The notes: a model not told the origin generated them from the letters alone. Positions 17,228 through 28,052 are shown, numbered from the stretch's first letter. The stretch: 33,122 nt of DNA from Roseburia sp. (GCA_014804775.1 JAAUZB010000057.1:25034-58155), one strand, 5' to 3'. A program made the numbers and translations.

Positions 17228-18661
17228 TTATTGTTTATTATAATATGCGTCAAATATCTTTTTAGCGACCGGAACGGCATACTCGCTTCCGGAACCGGAG
17301 TCCTCCACAATAATGGATACCACGATATCCGGCAGATCTTCTCTGTGTGCATAACCTACGAACCAGGAATGACTGGATTTTGTGGAAGTGGAGAATTCCG
17401 CGGAACCCGTCTTTCCCGCTGCAGCGTAATCCGCGCCGCCCAGACTTTTTGCAGTGCCGTATTCTACGACATCCTGCATATATTCCTGCAGAACTCTGGC
17501 ATCCTCTTCGGAGAGGATCATGCCGTATTCCTCCGGTTCATACTGGCGGATCACGTCTCCCCTGTCACTTTCCGTATGGTCCACAACATATGGTGTCATG
17601 AGCAGACCGTCGTTTGCGATGGCACAGCTTATGAGCGCCATATGAAGCGGCGTCACCAGTGTTTTCCCCTGTCCGATCGCAGTCTCCATTGCCAACGAGC
17701 CGCTGTCACTCTCCGAAAGCGTGAAACTGCTCTTAGAAGACTCAAATCTGGTGGGCAGCGCCGTATCAAAGAGCATGCTATCACACAGCAGTTTGAAATT
17801 CTCCCGATCCAGATCAAGACCGATCGACGCATAAGCGGCATTGCAGGAATTGGCAAAAGCCTCCTTTAATGTCTGCGTTCCGTGTCTTTTTTTATTATAG
17901 CAGTGGATCGTATGTGACTCCGATGTAAAGCTGCCTTCGCAGTCATAGATATAATCGCCGTAGTCCGAATGCTCATGCATATATTCCAGTGTCGAAAAGA
18001 TTTTAAATGTGGAACCGGGAGGATAAAGCCCCTGTGTCGCCCGGTTCAGCAGCACGGAACTGTCATTCTCCTCTGAAATCAGTTGTTCCCATTCGTCTTT
18101 TAAGTTATTCGGGTTAAAATCCGGTTTTGAGACCATTGCAAGGATTTTTCCGGTGGAAGGCTCCATTACAATGACGGCGCCGTCATATCTTCCAAGTGCC
18201 TCGTATGCTGTGATCTGCAGACGGGAATCCAAGGTCGTCACAACATGGTCGCCGGGATTTTTTTCTCCCTGCAGCTGATTTATTGCCTTTTCAAAAAATC
18301 CGATATTGGAGCGGAGCAGATTAAAATTTGTCTGCGATTCGATTCCTGCTTTTCCGTTCGAGGCATACCCCACAACATGGGCAAAGATATTCCCGTAAGG
18401 ATATCTTCTTGTTTCGCTGCCCTCTTCGTCTGTCACGGTATCCGCAAGGATCTCACCGTCAGCGGAACGTATCTCCCCACGGATCACGGTTCTTGCAAAC
18501 AGATCCTGCCTTCCGTTATACGGATTATTAATGAAATCTTCGCTCTTCACAAACTGAAAATAAGCGAAATATCCCATCATGCAGACAAAAATAGCCAGAA
18601 AAGAATAGGCAACCACTGCGAATTCACGATTTTCTTTTGACTTTCTTTTTTTCTCTGCCAT
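17228..18661 (-). CDS. Penicillin-binding protein, transpeptidase (PbpA/FtsI-like)
   Basis: SxxK in PPGSTFKIF, SCN in AFANSCNAAYA, KTG in AAGKTGSAEFS. Confidence 0.94.
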   Translation of the reverse strand: MAEKKRKSKENREFAVVAYSFLAIFVCMMGYFAYFQFVKSEDFINNPYNGRQDLFARTVIRGEIRSADGEILADTVTDEEGSETRRYPYGNIFAHVVGYASNGKAGIESQTNFNLLRSNIGFFEKAINQLQGEKNPGDHVVTTLDSRLQITAYEALGRYDGAVIVMEPSTGKILAMVSKPDFNPNNLKDEWEQLISEENDSSVLLNRATQGLYPPGSTFKIFSTLEYMHEHSDYGDYIYDCEGSFTSESHTIHCYNKKRHGTQTLKEAFANSCNAAYASIGLDLDRENFKLLCDSMLFDTALPTRFESSKSSFTLSESDSGSLAMETAIGQGKTLVTPLHMALISCAIANDGLLMTPYVVDHTESDRGDVIRQYEPEEYGMILSEEDARVLQEYMQDVVEYGTAKSLGGADYAAAGKTGSAEFSTSTKSSHSWFVGYAHREDLPDIVVSIIVEDSGSGSEYAVPVAKKIFDAYYNKQ

Positions 18662-19973
18662 TCGTCTCTCCTTTGTTCTGTCTTAAAATGTAGAGTCCCT
18701 GTATTATGAAAAACATCACCATCGTTGCGAGCAGAGAGCTTCCCCCATAGCTTACAAGCGGCAATGTCACTCCGGTGGAGGGAATAAATTTGGTCACACC
18801 GCCAACGGTAAGAAATACCTGAAACCCGTACACTGTTCCAAGTCCCAATGCAACCAGTTTGTAAAACCGGTCTTTCATCTGCATTGCCACATTTAAAAAC
18901 ATAAGAAAACAGCTCACGCAGATCATCAGGATACAGAGTGCGAAAATCCCACCTAATTCCTCGGAAATCGCAGAAAAAATAAAATCCTGTTCCACTACAG
19001 GGATCTTATTTGGCATGCCCTGATAAAGTCCCATTCCAAACCACCCGCCGGTTCCGATCGCAAACAGAGACTGGGTGATCTGATATCCCTCATTGTCAAT
19101 GACGCTGAGCGGATTGCTCCATGCGAGCACGCGGACACGGACATGTGCAAAAAGCTGGTATGCGATCACCGCGGCAATGCTGCCTGATAGGAGCCCTCCC
19201 GCAAAATAATATAATTTTCCGGTCGCGACATAAAGCATGACGATGTATGTGACAAAAAAGATCAAAGCGCCACCCAAATCCCTTGAAAATACAAGGATCA
19301 ACACGTATGCCGCGGCCACCGCCGTTGTAATGCAGACTCTTTTTAAATCTGCCGACTGATAAAGCATGCACGCGACAAAGAACACAAAAATAATCTTGAT
19401 AAATTCGGACGGCTGAACGGAAATTCCTGCGATTGAAATCGATATTTTCGCTCCGTAACTGGTGTCTCCGAAAATCAGGACGGCAAGAAGTCCGAGTATC
19501 CCCACCGCCGCGTAAACCCATGTCAGTTTTCTGAGAAATGTTATTTTCTGTACCAGGAATGGGATTATGATCGTCAGCACACTTGCAATGACGGCAATTG
19601 CATACTGTTTTACCGCACTCCGGTAAGAGAGCCTGGTAAGCATAATGAAGCCTGTCACCAACAGCATGCACATATTGTTGGTCAATAATCTGGACGAGTT
19701 CTTATAGATCAGCATACAGGCTCCCTGGACTGCTATGATCAAAAGTATCTGCAGAAAATAAAATCCAATCATTTCAGCCTGATCTGTCACCGTATAAATC
19801 ACAAGAAACGCATCCAGGTGGATCAGGTAGATCAAAAGCTGCTGCCGTATAAAAATGCGGTTTTTCTTTTTAGAACTAAGATTCCTGCGAAATACTGCAA
19901 AGCACTCATATGTGTAGATTGCAACAAAAAATATCATCAGATACTTTGATATTTCTACAGTCAGATTCGTCAC
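18624..19973 (-). CDS. FtsW/RodA/SpoVE-family SEDS glycosyltransferase
   Basis: Multi-TM; SVQPSEFIKIIFV, FSRDLGGALIFF, STGVTLPLVSYGGSSLLATM. Confidence 0.95.
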   Translation of the reverse strand: MTNLTVEISKYLMIFFVAIYTYECFAVFRRNLSSKKKNRIFIRQQLLIYLIHLDAFLVIYTVTDQAEMIGFYFLQILLIIAVQGACMLIYKNSSRLLTNNMCMLLVTGFIMLTRLSYRSAVKQYAIAVIASVLTIIIPFLVQKITFLRKLTWVYAAVGILGLLAVLIFGDTSYGAKISISIAGISVQPSEFIKIIFVFFVACMLYQSADLKRVCITTAVAAAYVLILVFSRDLGGALIFFVTYIVMLYVATGKLYYFAGGLLSGSIAAVIAYQLFAHVRVRVLAWSNPLSVIDNEGYQITQSLFAIGTGGWFGMGLYQGMPNKIPVVEQDFIFSAISEELGGIFALCILMICVSCFLMFLNVAMQMKDRFYKLVALGLGTVYGFQVFLTVGGVTKFIPSTGVTLPLVSYGGSSLLATMVMFFIIQGLYILRQNKGETNGREKKKVKRKS

Positions 19974-19976
19974 TTT

Positions 19977-22184
19977 TCAATCCACCCCTCTTTTATAGTG
20001 TCCATTGGTGTAGCTTCCGCCGGCGAACACATCCTGCGGACGCTTTTCTCCACTGATAAAGATATCACGGTATGCTTCCATCACCCGGCGAACCTCCTTT
20101 TCGTTTTCCGTGGTAAATGAGATCCGGTAGCCCGCCATTCCCATTCGGATAAAATCCTCATGAAATCCGAACAGCATAAGCGGCGTACTGTTGTAGATGA
20201 CGTTATAGCATTCTGCACAGTTATTTTTGACCGGAAAATATTTTCCGTAGCGGTCCTTCAGATAACGCAAGGCAGGACGGCGGTCGCAGCCTTCGGTATT
20301 GGCATGTACGCACTGTGCCGACGTCATCAATGGCAGATTTCCGTACAGCAGGATCTCGCTGCCGCGGTTATCTCTCGCAAACAGTTCACTCCGGTTTAAC
20401 TCCAGCGGAACCGTATCGCGCAGCGGCTCCAGATCGGCGAGAACCTGCTTTGCCTCTCTGTTCCAGCTATACAGACTGTGGTCCAGAATGATATCTGTCA
20501 TATAATCCGCGGCAAACGAAGCGGCATCCACGTTTTTGACCAATACGCCGTCGAGTCCGGCATCCAACAGATCCGAAAAATGTTCTTCGTAAAATTCTGC
20601 CGTGCGGTTTCGGAATACAGCGGGCAGAATATAATATGCCTTCTTCCCCGCATCATGTACCGCGGCAATATCTTCCTTTACCCCGGACAAAAGGTCTGTA
20701 CGCTCATGCAGATTGCAGTAGCACATGCTGTCAAGATAAATATCATTCACAAAATCATAGGAAAGTACGCATGCAAGCTGGCTTTTGCTCTCTATAGCGA
20801 CCGCAAGGTTTTCTAAAGCGACCGTATGGCTTGCTATGCATTCGCCGTCATTCTGCTGCGGGCCGTCTCCGGATATTTCTCTGTGAAAATGTCCTGTCGC
20901 TTCCGCAAACAACGCGTCCAGCGCGTCTCTGCGCAGCTGATGGAGCGACTGCATCGGAAGAAAGACATCGTCCTCCATATCGATCTGCAGCGTGTGAAAT
21001 ACAAACGGAGTATTCCCTGTCCTGCGCATGCTCGATTCCACTTTTTCTAAAGATAAAGGCTGTTTGAGGGCCTTCTGTACCGTATCGCCCTGACATGTCA
21101 GCCTGGTATCTCCATAAGACAGTTCTATTGTAGCAGGAAAATCTTTTTTTAGTTTTAAGATTCCATTGATTTTTTCTTTGATTTCTGTGTCGATATAACG
21201 GGCGCGGATCGTTTCCTGCAGCTTTTCGTTTGCCTTGGAATGGTTCGGTCTGGCAAATGTGATCATTTCTCTCCCGTTTTGTCTTTCGTAATATCCGTCG
21301 GTAAAACCGCTGCGATTGCCAAGGTCAAGGAGCATCTGCCTGTCATGGTCTGTGACCTTGCAGCTTTGCGTTTCCAGATACCGGTCAATATAGCTGCGAT
21401 ACACCGACACAACACCTGCCGCATATCCCGCCTGCTTCATACGTCCTTCCACCTTAAAGGAGCATATGCCGCTCGCCGCAAGCTTTGGAATGCTCGCAAC
21501 CGTATTTAAATCTTTCGGACTAAGGACAAAATCTCCCTTTGTTGAGATCTGCCTCATATCTGCATCATAGACGCCATAAGGCAGGCGGCAGGGCTGGGCA
21601 CAGCGTCCGCGGTTGCCGCTCCGCCCTCCGATCATACTGGAGAGGAGGCACTGTCCGGAATAACAGTAACACAGCGCGCCATGGATGAAACTTTCAATTT
21701 CGATATCTACCGTCTCGTGGATTTTGCGTATCTCTTCCAGAGAAAGTTCTCTCGCCGTCACAATACGGCGGGCTCCGAGCCGTTTCAGATACGCCGCACC
21801 GTGGCATCCGGTCACGGTCATCTGTGTGCTGGCGTGAATGCTCAGTTCCGGGAACTCCCTGTGGATCAGGGAAAATGCACCCAGATCCTGTACGATCACC
21901 GCATCGAGTCCCTGCCTGTAATATGGCAGAAGGTAGTCGTAAAGCTGTCGCTGCAGCTCCTCCTCCTTGAGCAGTGTATTGACGGTAAGATAGACTTTTC
22001 TGCCGTGCAGATGTGCATAGTCAATGGCAGACAACAGCTCTTTCTCATCGAAATTATCCGCATAAGCTCTTGCACCAAATCTGCTTCCTCCCAGATATAC
22101 TGCATCTGCGCCCGCCTGCAGTACGGCAAGAAATGTCTGATAGGAGCCTGCCGGCGCCAGCAGTTCGATTGGTTGTCTTTGCAT
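19977..22184 (-). CDS. U32-family peptidase-like protein (RlhA/YdcP-like, U32 + DUF3656)
   Basis: IELLAPAGSYQTFLAVLQAGADAVYLGGSRFGARAYADNF; HGALCYCYSGQCLLSSMIGGRSGNRGRCAQPCRLPY. ORF extends to 22214, but ATG 22184 has the better upstream AAAGGTG. Confidence 0.9.
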   Translation of the reverse strand: MQRQPIELLAPAGSYQTFLAVLQAGADAVYLGGSRFGARAYADNFDEKELLSAIDYAHLHGRKVYLTVNTLLKEEELQRQLYDYLLPYYRQGLDAVIVQDLGAFSLIHREFPELSIHASTQMTVTGCHGAAYLKRLGARRIVTARELSLEEIRKIHETVDIEIESFIHGALCYCYSGQCLLSSMIGGRSGNRGRCAQPCRLPYGVYDADMRQISTKGDFVLSPKDLNTVASIPKLAASGICSFKVEGRMKQAGYAAGVVSVYRSYIDRYLETQSCKVTDHDRQMLLDLGNRSGFTDGYYERQNGREMITFARPNHSKANEKLQETIRARYIDTEIKEKINGILKLKKDFPATIELSYGDTRLTCQGDTVQKALKQPLSLEKVESSMRRTGNTPFVFHTLQIDMEDDVFLPMQSLHQLRRDALDALFAEATGHFHREISGDGPQQNDGECIASHTVALENLAVAIESKSQLACVLSYDFVNDIYLDSMCYCNLHERTDLLSGVKEDIAAVHDAGKKAYYILPAVFRNRTAEFYEEHFSDLLDAGLDGVLVKNVDAASFAADYMTDIILDHSLYSWNREAKQVLADLEPLRDTVPLELNRSELFARDNRGSEILLYGNLPLMTSAQCVHANTEGCDRRPALRYLKDRYGKYFPVKNNCAECYNVIYNSTPLMLFGFHEDFIRMGMAGYRISFTTENEKEVRRVMEAYRDIFISGEKRPQDVFAGGSYTNGHYKRGVD

Positions 22185-22252
22185 ATTTCTATTCCACACC
22201 TTTCCTTTTTCCATATGCTATACTTTGCATATGCGGTCCTGTGCAAAAAACA

Positions 22253-22279
22253 GGGGACGAAAGCTTCCTCTCCGTCCCC
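22253..22279 (-). terminator. Intrinsic terminator after zapA
   Basis: Minus strand GGGGACG ... CGTCCCC followed by TGTTTTTT. Confidence 0.7.
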
Positions 22280-22287
22280 CATTTTAT

Positions 22288-22725
22288 CTATTTCGCCTTT
22301 GACATCGCAGGCACCTCACCGAGCAATGCATCCTCCAGTGTTGCCTCCAGCTTCGCCTTATTCAGCAGAAGCTCTTTATTTTCCGCTTCCAGATCCTTCA
22401 ACGCTGCGGCATCACTCTCCGCTTTGATCTGGTTGGAGATCAGATCGTGCTTTAGATCGTAGATTTCTTTTTCCTTTTGTTCGATCTCCGCTTCCAGCTT
22501 CTCTGCCTGATGTTTCGCCTTAAAATAATCGTCTGCAATATTCAGCTGGATCAAAGTCGCTTTCATATCTCCGGGAAACCGTCGAAAAGCGTCCATACTG
22601 TTGAACTCGTTGATTTTATTATTGATATAGGTGGCAACACGCTGCAGATATTCTTCACTCTCGTAGCCGCTCAATGTATATACCTTGCCACCAATAATCA
22701 CCTCGGCACTGGTCTTTTCTGACAT
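22288..22725 (-). CDS. zapA: Cell division protein ZapA
   Basis: MSEKTSAEVIIGGKVYTLSGYESEEYLQRVATYINNKINEFN plus C-terminal coiled coil; start 22725 follows GGAGGAAGAGG. Confidence 0.9.
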   Translation of the reverse strand: MSEKTSAEVIIGGKVYTLSGYESEEYLQRVATYINNKINEFNSMDAFRRFPGDMKATLIQLNIADDYFKAKHQAEKLEAEIEQKEKEIYDLKHDLISNQIKAESDAAALKDLEAENKELLLNKAKLEATLEDALLGEVPAMSKAK

Positions 22726-22765
22726 AACCTCTTCCTCCAAGTGTCTCACTCACAATATATTGTAT

Positions 22766-22794
22766 ATTATAATGGCAATGTAACGGAAAATCAA
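22766..22794 (-). promoter_or_regulatory. Sigma-A-type promoter upstream of zapA
   Basis: Minus strand TTGATT - 17 nt - TATAAT. Confidence 0.7.
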
Positions 22795-22812
22795 CTACTT
22801 CTTGAGATTCTG

Positions 22813-23823
22813 TCAGTTTTTCCCGGACAACCCGAAATGTGCGTAGGCATAATCAGTCACAACACGTCCTTTCGGCGTACGGTTGATAAAGCCATTCTTG
22901 ACCAGATACGGCTCATAGACATCCTCAATCGTTCCTGCATCCTCTCCGATCGCCGCTGCAAGTGTGTCTAACCCTACCGGGCCTCCGGAGAATTTTTCTA
23001 TCATGATCGTCAGGATATTTCTGTCATTCTGATCCAGGCCCATTTTGTCTACTTCTAACAAATCCAACGCAAAAGATGCCACATCCTCTGTGATCCTGCC
23101 GTCGTATTTGACCTCTGCAAAATCGCGCACGCGTTTTAACAGGCGGTTGGCAAGTCTCGGCGTTCCTCTCGACCGTCTCGCAAGCTCAAAGGCTCCCTCC
23201 TGTTCGATTTCCACTCCCAGAGTCTTTGAGGACTGCAGAATAATGGTCGTAAGTTCTTCCACCGTGTAGAATTCCAGATGATGTACCACACCGAAGCGGT
23301 CGCGAAGAGGCGCAGATAGCAGCCCTGCCCTTGTCGTCGCTCCCACCAGTGTAAACTTCGGCAGATCGAGACGGATTGAACGTGCAGTTGCCCCTTTTCC
23401 TATCATGATATCAATCACATAATCCTCCATTGCCGGATAGAGAACCTCTTCCACCTGACGGTTGAGGCGGTGGATCTCGTCCACAAAGAGCACATCCCCT
23501 TCCTGAAGGTTGCTTAAAATAGCAGCCATCTCGCCCGGTTTCCCGATCGCGGGACCGGAGGTGATTTTCATGTGGGTGCCCATCTCATTTGCAATGATTC
23601 CTGCAAGCGTAGTCTTTCCAAGTCCCGGAGGACCGTAGAAAAGGACGTGGTCTAACGCTTCCTGTCTCTGCTTTGCCGCTTCGATATAAATTTTTAAATT
23701 TTCCTTTGCCTTCTGCTGTCCGATATAATCATCGAGCGTCTGGGGCCGAAGGCTTTTTTCGTTTATGATGTCTTCGTCCTGTACCTGAGTGGATATCACT
23801 CTCTTTTCCATATCCGTGGACAT
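22813..23823 (-). CDS. ruvB: Holliday junction branch migration helicase RuvB
   Basis: [63 protein letters not shown]. Confidence 0.98.
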   Translation of the reverse strand: MSTDMEKRVISTQVQDEDIINEKSLRPQTLDDYIGQQKAKENLKIYIEAAKQRQEALDHVLFYGPPGLGKTTLAGIIANEMGTHMKITSGPAIGKPGEMAAILSNLQEGDVLFVDEIHRLNRQVEEVLYPAMEDYVIDIMIGKGATARSIRLDLPKFTLVGATTRAGLLSAPLRDRFGVVHHLEFYTVEELTTIILQSSKTLGVEIEQEGAFELARRSRGTPRLANRLLKRVRDFAEVKYDGRITEDVASFALDLLEVDKMGLDQNDRNILTIMIEKFSGGPVGLDTLAAAIGEDAGTIEDVYEPYLVKNGFINRTPKGRVVTDYAYAHFGLSGKN

Positions 23824-23863
23824 GCTCCTTTCCCTCGTTGTAACTGTTCTGAACCTTCACAGT

Positions 23864-24475
23864 TTAGAGGAATGCCATATTCTTTAGTGCTGCCTTCAGC
23901 AGATATTCGACATCGGCATCCTCCGGCAGTTCAACACCGTTTACTGCCTTTAATGCTTCCGAAGAAGAGTAACCGAGCGCAACAAGCGCCTGCACTGCCT
24001 CCGTCCTGATGTTTTTGGCATCAGCTTCCACCTCTGTGGCGGCATGTTCAAATCTCTGTTCTATCGCATCTTCAAGGCTTAATTTGTCCTTGAGCTCTAA
24101 GATCACCCTCTGCGCCGTCTTTGCTCCGATGCCCGGTGCCTTTGCGATTGCTTTCGCATCGTCTCCCAAAACGGCAAAACGAAGATCATCGGTCGTCATG
24201 ACAGACAAAATTGCAAGAGCCCCCTTCGGTCCGATCCCGTTAACTCCGATCAGCAGACGGAAAACACGAAGGTCGTCTTTGGTCAGAAAGCCGTACAAAA
24301 TCATCGCGTCTTCTCTGACATTCAGATAGGTATACAGTTTGACCTCATGCCCAATAGCCGGAAGAAGCCGGAATGTCTGCCCTGTCGTATAGATATTGTA
24401 GCCAATGCCGCCTGCCTCAACGACAACGAGATCCTCCTCCATATCTGTCAGAATACCCTTGATATATGAATACAT
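23864..24475 (-). CDS. ruvA: Holliday junction DNA helicase subunit RuvA
   Basis: MYSYIKGILTDMEEDLVVVEAGGIGYNI.. and helix-hairpin-helix motifs LIGVNGIGPKGALAIL, APGIGAKTAQRVILELKDK. Confidence 0.97.
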   Translation of the reverse strand: MYSYIKGILTDMEEDLVVVEAGGIGYNIYTTGQTFRLLPAIGHEVKLYTYLNVREDAMILYGFLTKDDLRVFRLLIGVNGIGPKGALAILSVMTTDDLRFAVLGDDAKAIAKAPGIGAKTAQRVILELKDKLSLEDAIEQRFEHAATEVEADAKNIRTEAVQALVALGYSSSEALKAVNGVELPEDADVEYLLKAALKNMAFL

Positions 24476-24490
24476 GAAACTACTCCTTCT

Positions 24491-25966
24491 TTAGTCAACT
24501 GCTTTCCCTATGTAGTAGAAGCCTTTGCATGACATAAGCTCTACATTCTGTATCGTCCCGATCATATCTGCGGTTCCCTCAAGATGTACCACGGAATTAT
24601 TGTCAAGCCTTCCGGTGACAAGAGTTGCATCCTGCTCATTTACTTCCTCTACCAGAACAGGAAGTGTCTGTCCGGTCAGTGAACCGGCTTTCTCTGCCCC
24701 GATTTTCTGCACTTCCTTTAACAAACGGTCAAACCGTTCCTTTGCCACGTGCTCCGGCACCTGATCCTCCATGGATGCCGCAGGCGTTCCGGTCCGTTTA
24801 GAATAAAGAAATGTGAACGCACTGTCATAGCGCACCCTTCGCACAACATCCATTGTCTCAAGGAAATCCTCCTCCGTCTCTCCGGGAAATCCCACGATAA
24901 TATCAGTCGTCAATGCGATGTCAGGCACGGCGGCGCGCAGTTTGTCCACAAGTGCAAGATAATGCTCCTTGTCATATCTGCGGTTCATAATATTTAAGAT
25001 GCGGCTGCTTCCCGACTGCAGCGGAAGGTGAAGATGTCTGCATACTTTCTTTGAGTTCTTCATCACTTCGATCAATTCGTCGGATAAGTCTTTGGGATGC
25101 GAAGTCATAAAGCGGATTCGCCTGAGTCCCTCAATCTTTTCTATCTCCGTCAAAAGCTGTGCAAATGTCATTGGCTCCTTTAAATTTTTGCCGTAGGAGT
25201 TCACGTTTTGTCCCAAAAGCATGATCTCCACAACTCCGTCAGCGACAAGTCTCTCAATCTCCCGGATGATCTCCTGCGGCTCTCTGCTCCGCTCTCTGCC
25301 CCGCACATAGGGCACGATACAGTAGCTGCAGAAATTATTGCATCCGAACATGATATTGACACCGGACTTGAAAAAATATTTTCGCTCTACCGGAAGATCC
25401 TCCACAATTTTGTCTGTATCCTCCCAGATATCTATTGTCATACGGCTGCCCTTTTTGGACGGTTGCGCCAAAAAGCTGTTTTCCATTGCCGTCACGATCA
25501 ACTCTGCAAACTTGTAGATGTTGTGAGTTCCAAAAATCAGATTGACAAAGCGGTAGCTCTCCTGCAATTTCTCCAATACCGACGGCTCCTGCATCATGCA
25601 GCCGCAAAGTCCGATCATCATGAACGGATTTTTCTTTTTGGCATTGTTCAGACCGCCCAGACGGCCGTATACCTTGTTGTTTGCATTTTCGCGAACCGTA
25701 CAGGTATTGTACACCGAAAAATCTGCCTCCTCTGTATCCGTCCGCACATACCCAATATGCTCCAGAATACCGATCAGCTTCTCCGAGTCACGCGCATTCA
25801 TCTGACAGCCAAATGTAGTCACATGAAATGTCAGCGGACTGCCTTTCTGTGCCGCAAGCTGTTTTACATAGCGCTGTGCGATATCCATAAAATAATACTG
25901 ACGCTCCGGTTCACATTCCGGAATCTGCTCCCGCTCGATCAAATCCAAAACAATTTTCATTTCCAT
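24491..25966 (-). CDS. miaB: tRNA-2-methylthio-N6-dimethylallyladenosine synthase
   Basis: VTTFGCQMNARDSEKL; radical SAM MFGCNNFCSYCIVPYVRGRERSR; TRAM domain. ORF track starts at a TTG (25975); ATG 25966 chosen. Confidence 0.96.
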   Translation of the reverse strand: MEMKIVLDLIEREQIPECEPERQYYFMDIAQRYVKQLAAQKGSPLTFHVTTFGCQMNARDSEKLIGILEHIGYVRTDTEEADFSVYNTCTVRENANNKVYGRLGGLNNAKKKNPFMMIGLCGCMMQEPSVLEKLQESYRFVNLIFGTHNIYKFAELIVTAMENSFLAQPSKKGSRMTIDIWEDTDKIVEDLPVERKYFFKSGVNIMFGCNNFCSYCIVPYVRGRERSREPQEIIREIERLVADGVVEIMLLGQNVNSYGKNLKEPMTFAQLLTEIEKIEGLRRIRFMTSHPKDLSDELIEVMKNSKKVCRHLHLPLQSGSSRILNIMNRRYDKEHYLALVDKLRAAVPDIALTTDIIVGFPGETEEDFLETMDVVRRVRYDSAFTFLYSKRTGTPAASMEDQVPEHVAKERFDRLLKEVQKIGAEKAGSLTGQTLPVLVEEVNEQDATLVTGRLDNNSVVHLEGTADMIGTIQNVELMSCKGFYYIGKAVD

Positions 25967-25982
25967 TTTCTGCAATATCTCC

Positions 25983-27251
25983 TTATGGACGCACCTGTCC
26001 GCTTCCGTAAATGATATATTTGGTGCTTGTCAGCGCCTCAAGTCCCATTGGTCCCCTCGCATGCAGCTTCTGCGTACTGATGCCGATCTCTGCACCAAAC
26101 CCAAACTCAAATCCATCGGTGAAACGGGTGGATGCATTGACATAGACTGCGGCGGCATCCACTTCGTTTAAGAATCTTTCCGCGTTCATATAATTTGAGG
26201 TGACAATGGACTCGGAATGTCCGGTATTGTAACGGTTGATATGCACGATCGCCTCCTCAACACTTGACACGGTTTTTGCGGAAATAATATAGTCAAGATA
26301 CTCCGTTCCCCAATCCTCTTCATCCGCCGGCTTTATCAGGTCTTTCCGCACACCGTTTCCCGCCATAGCAGCTTCAAGCGCCGCGCCGTCTGCGCGCAGT
26401 TCCACATTTTTTTCCTGCAGACGCATCATCAGCTTTGGCATGAACGTATCTACAATGTTCTCATGGACAAGCAGCGATTCGCATGCATTACATACGCCGA
26501 TCCGCTGTGTCTTGGCATTTACCACAATATTGATGGCCATATCGAAATCTGCACTCTCATCCACAAAGATATGGCAGTTTCCCGTTCCCGTCTCAATGAC
26601 AGGGATTGTCGCCTGATTGACCACAGCCCGAATCAAACCTGCGCCTCCTCTTGGGATCAGCACATCCACATATTCATTCATTTTCATAAACTGTGCTGCC
26701 GTCTCTCTGGAGGTGTCCTCGATCAGCGCAACCGCATTTTGCGGAATCCCCGCCTCCTTCAGCGCGTTCTGAATTACGGAAACAATTGCCTTGTTAGATG
26801 AAATGGCATCACTTCCGCCCTTTAAGATCACCACATTTCCTGTTTTAAAGCAGAGCGCAAAGGCATCCGCTGTCACATTCGGTCTCGCCTCATAAATGAT
26901 GCCGATCACTCCGAGAGGAACTATCTTTTTGCCGATCATAAGACCGTTTGGACGCTTTTTCATGGAGCTTACCGCGCCGATCGGATCATCGAGCGACGCC
27001 ACCTGGCGAAGTCCCTCTGCCATGTCGTCAATCCTTTTTTTAGACAGAGCCAGACGGTCCAGCAGTCCCTCCGGCATATGATTGTTCTTTCCGTTTTCCA
27101 GATCCTTCTCATTTTCCTGCAAAATGTAGTCCGCATTCGCGATCAGCGCATCCGCGACACGGTGCAGTACATCATTTTTTGTATTCGTGTCCAAAATACC
27201 GATTTTTCCGACAATTTCCTTTGCGTTTTTACAAATCTCAAGTAATTCCAT
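25983..27251 (-). CDS. proA: Glutamate-5-semialdehyde dehydrogenase (gamma-glutamyl phosphate reductase)
   Basis: [84 protein letters not shown]. Confidence 0.98.
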   Translation of the reverse strand: MELLEICKNAKEIVGKIGILDTNTKNDVLHRVADALIANADYILQENEKDLENGKNNHMPEGLLDRLALSKKRIDDMAEGLRQVASLDDPIGAVSSMKKRPNGLMIGKKIVPLGVIGIIYEARPNVTADAFALCFKTGNVVILKGGSDAISSNKAIVSVIQNALKEAGIPQNAVALIEDTSRETAAQFMKMNEYVDVLIPRGGAGLIRAVVNQATIPVIETGTGNCHIFVDESADFDMAINIVVNAKTQRIGVCNACESLLVHENIVDTFMPKLMMRLQEKNVELRADGAALEAAMAGNGVRKDLIKPADEEDWGTEYLDYIISAKTVSSVEEAIVHINRYNTGHSESIVTSNYMNAERFLNEVDAAAVYVNASTRFTDGFEFGFGAEIGISTQKLHARGPMGLEALTSTKYIIYGSGQVRP

Positions 27252-27256
27252 ATAAA

Positions 27257-27844
27257 TCAGCCTCCTAATGTTTGATAGATTGTAAGTTCCGTATAGATCA
27301 AATGCATCGGCACATCCGTAGGAAGTACGGGAATTTCATCTTCCATCTGGATTTCATACGCGAGCGCCACCCGGTACAATCCGGGAAATTCTGCAAAATA
27401 TCTGTCATAATAACCTTTTCCGTATCCGTAACGGTTTCCCTGACGGTCAAATACAACACCCGGCACGAGCACGGCTGCATTGGTTTCCCGCAGCTTTTCA
27501 CAGGAAGCGACAGGTTCCATGACATGAAACCTTCCCTCCTTCACCTCGTCCAAAGAAGTGATCCGGTAAAAATCCATTTGACAGTCAGCTTCCGTTCTTG
27601 GCAGCGCAACCGTTTTTCCATCTGCAAGTGCCTGACGCAGCACCGGTCTGCAGTCGGCTTCTTTCGCCAAAGGGTAATAACCGTAGATCACATCGCAGCA
27701 TTGATACCAGTCTGAATTCAGAATATTTCGACATATTCTCTCACTTTTTGCATATATTTCCTGCTCAGGCATTTTATTTTGCAGGATTTTATGCATTTTC
27801 CGCAAGTTTTCTCTCTTTTTAAGAGTGCTTTTGTCCTTTTCCAT
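27257..27844 (-). CDS. 5-formyltetrahydrofolate cyclo-ligase
   Basis: [56 protein letters not shown]. Confidence 0.93.
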   Translation of the reverse strand: MEKDKSTLKKRENLRKMHKILQNKMPEQEIYAKSERICRNILNSDWYQCCDVIYGYYPLAKEADCRPVLRQALADGKTVALPRTEADCQMDFYRITSLDEVKEGRFHVMEPVASCEKLRETNAAVLVPGVVFDRQGNRYGYGKGYYDRYFAEFPGLYRVALAYEIQMEDEIPVLPTDVPMHLIYTELTIYQTLGG

Positions 27845-28043
27845 ATTTTTCACCCAGATTATCAATAGTTCCGTCAGCATTGATAATATCAATATTGTCG
27901 AGCTGTGCGGTAAGGTTGTTCCGCACATCGGCAACAAACTGCTTGCGAAGGATATCCTGCTCCTTTTTTTCAGCTTCTGTCAGTCCTTCCGCTTTCGATT
28001 TGCGGTACAGTTCATTGATCCGGTCGATTTGTTCCTGTTTCAT
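27819..28043 (-). CDS. DUF896 domain-containing protein (YnzC-like)
   Basis: MKQEQIDRINELYRKSKAEGLTEAEKKEQDILRKQFVADVRNNLTAQLDNI. Confidence 0.93.
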   Translation of the reverse strand: MKQEQIDRINELYRKSKAEGLTEAEKKEQDILRKQFVADVRNNLTAQLDNIDIINADGTIDNLGEKYGKGQKHS

Positions 28044-28052
28044 TTTAGTCTC

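Noticed and set aside
17177-17869. 230-aa + strand ORF
   Set aside because: Antisense to the PBP gene with catalytic motifs; shadow ORF.
19096-19671. 191-aa minus ORF
   Set aside because: Alternative frame within the FtsW/RodA gene.
21681-22427. 248-aa + strand ORF
   Set aside because: Antisense to the U32 gene and the end of zapA; no recognisable domain.
25208-26014. 268-aa + strand ORF
   Set aside because: Fully antisense to miaB, whose protein motifs are unambiguous; composition (Cys/His/Arg/Leu-rich) is typical of a shadow ORF.
24491-27251. Missing ruvC next to ruvAB
   Set aside because: ruvC is often not next to ruvAB in Firmicutes (RecU can serve as resolvase), so this is not unusual.
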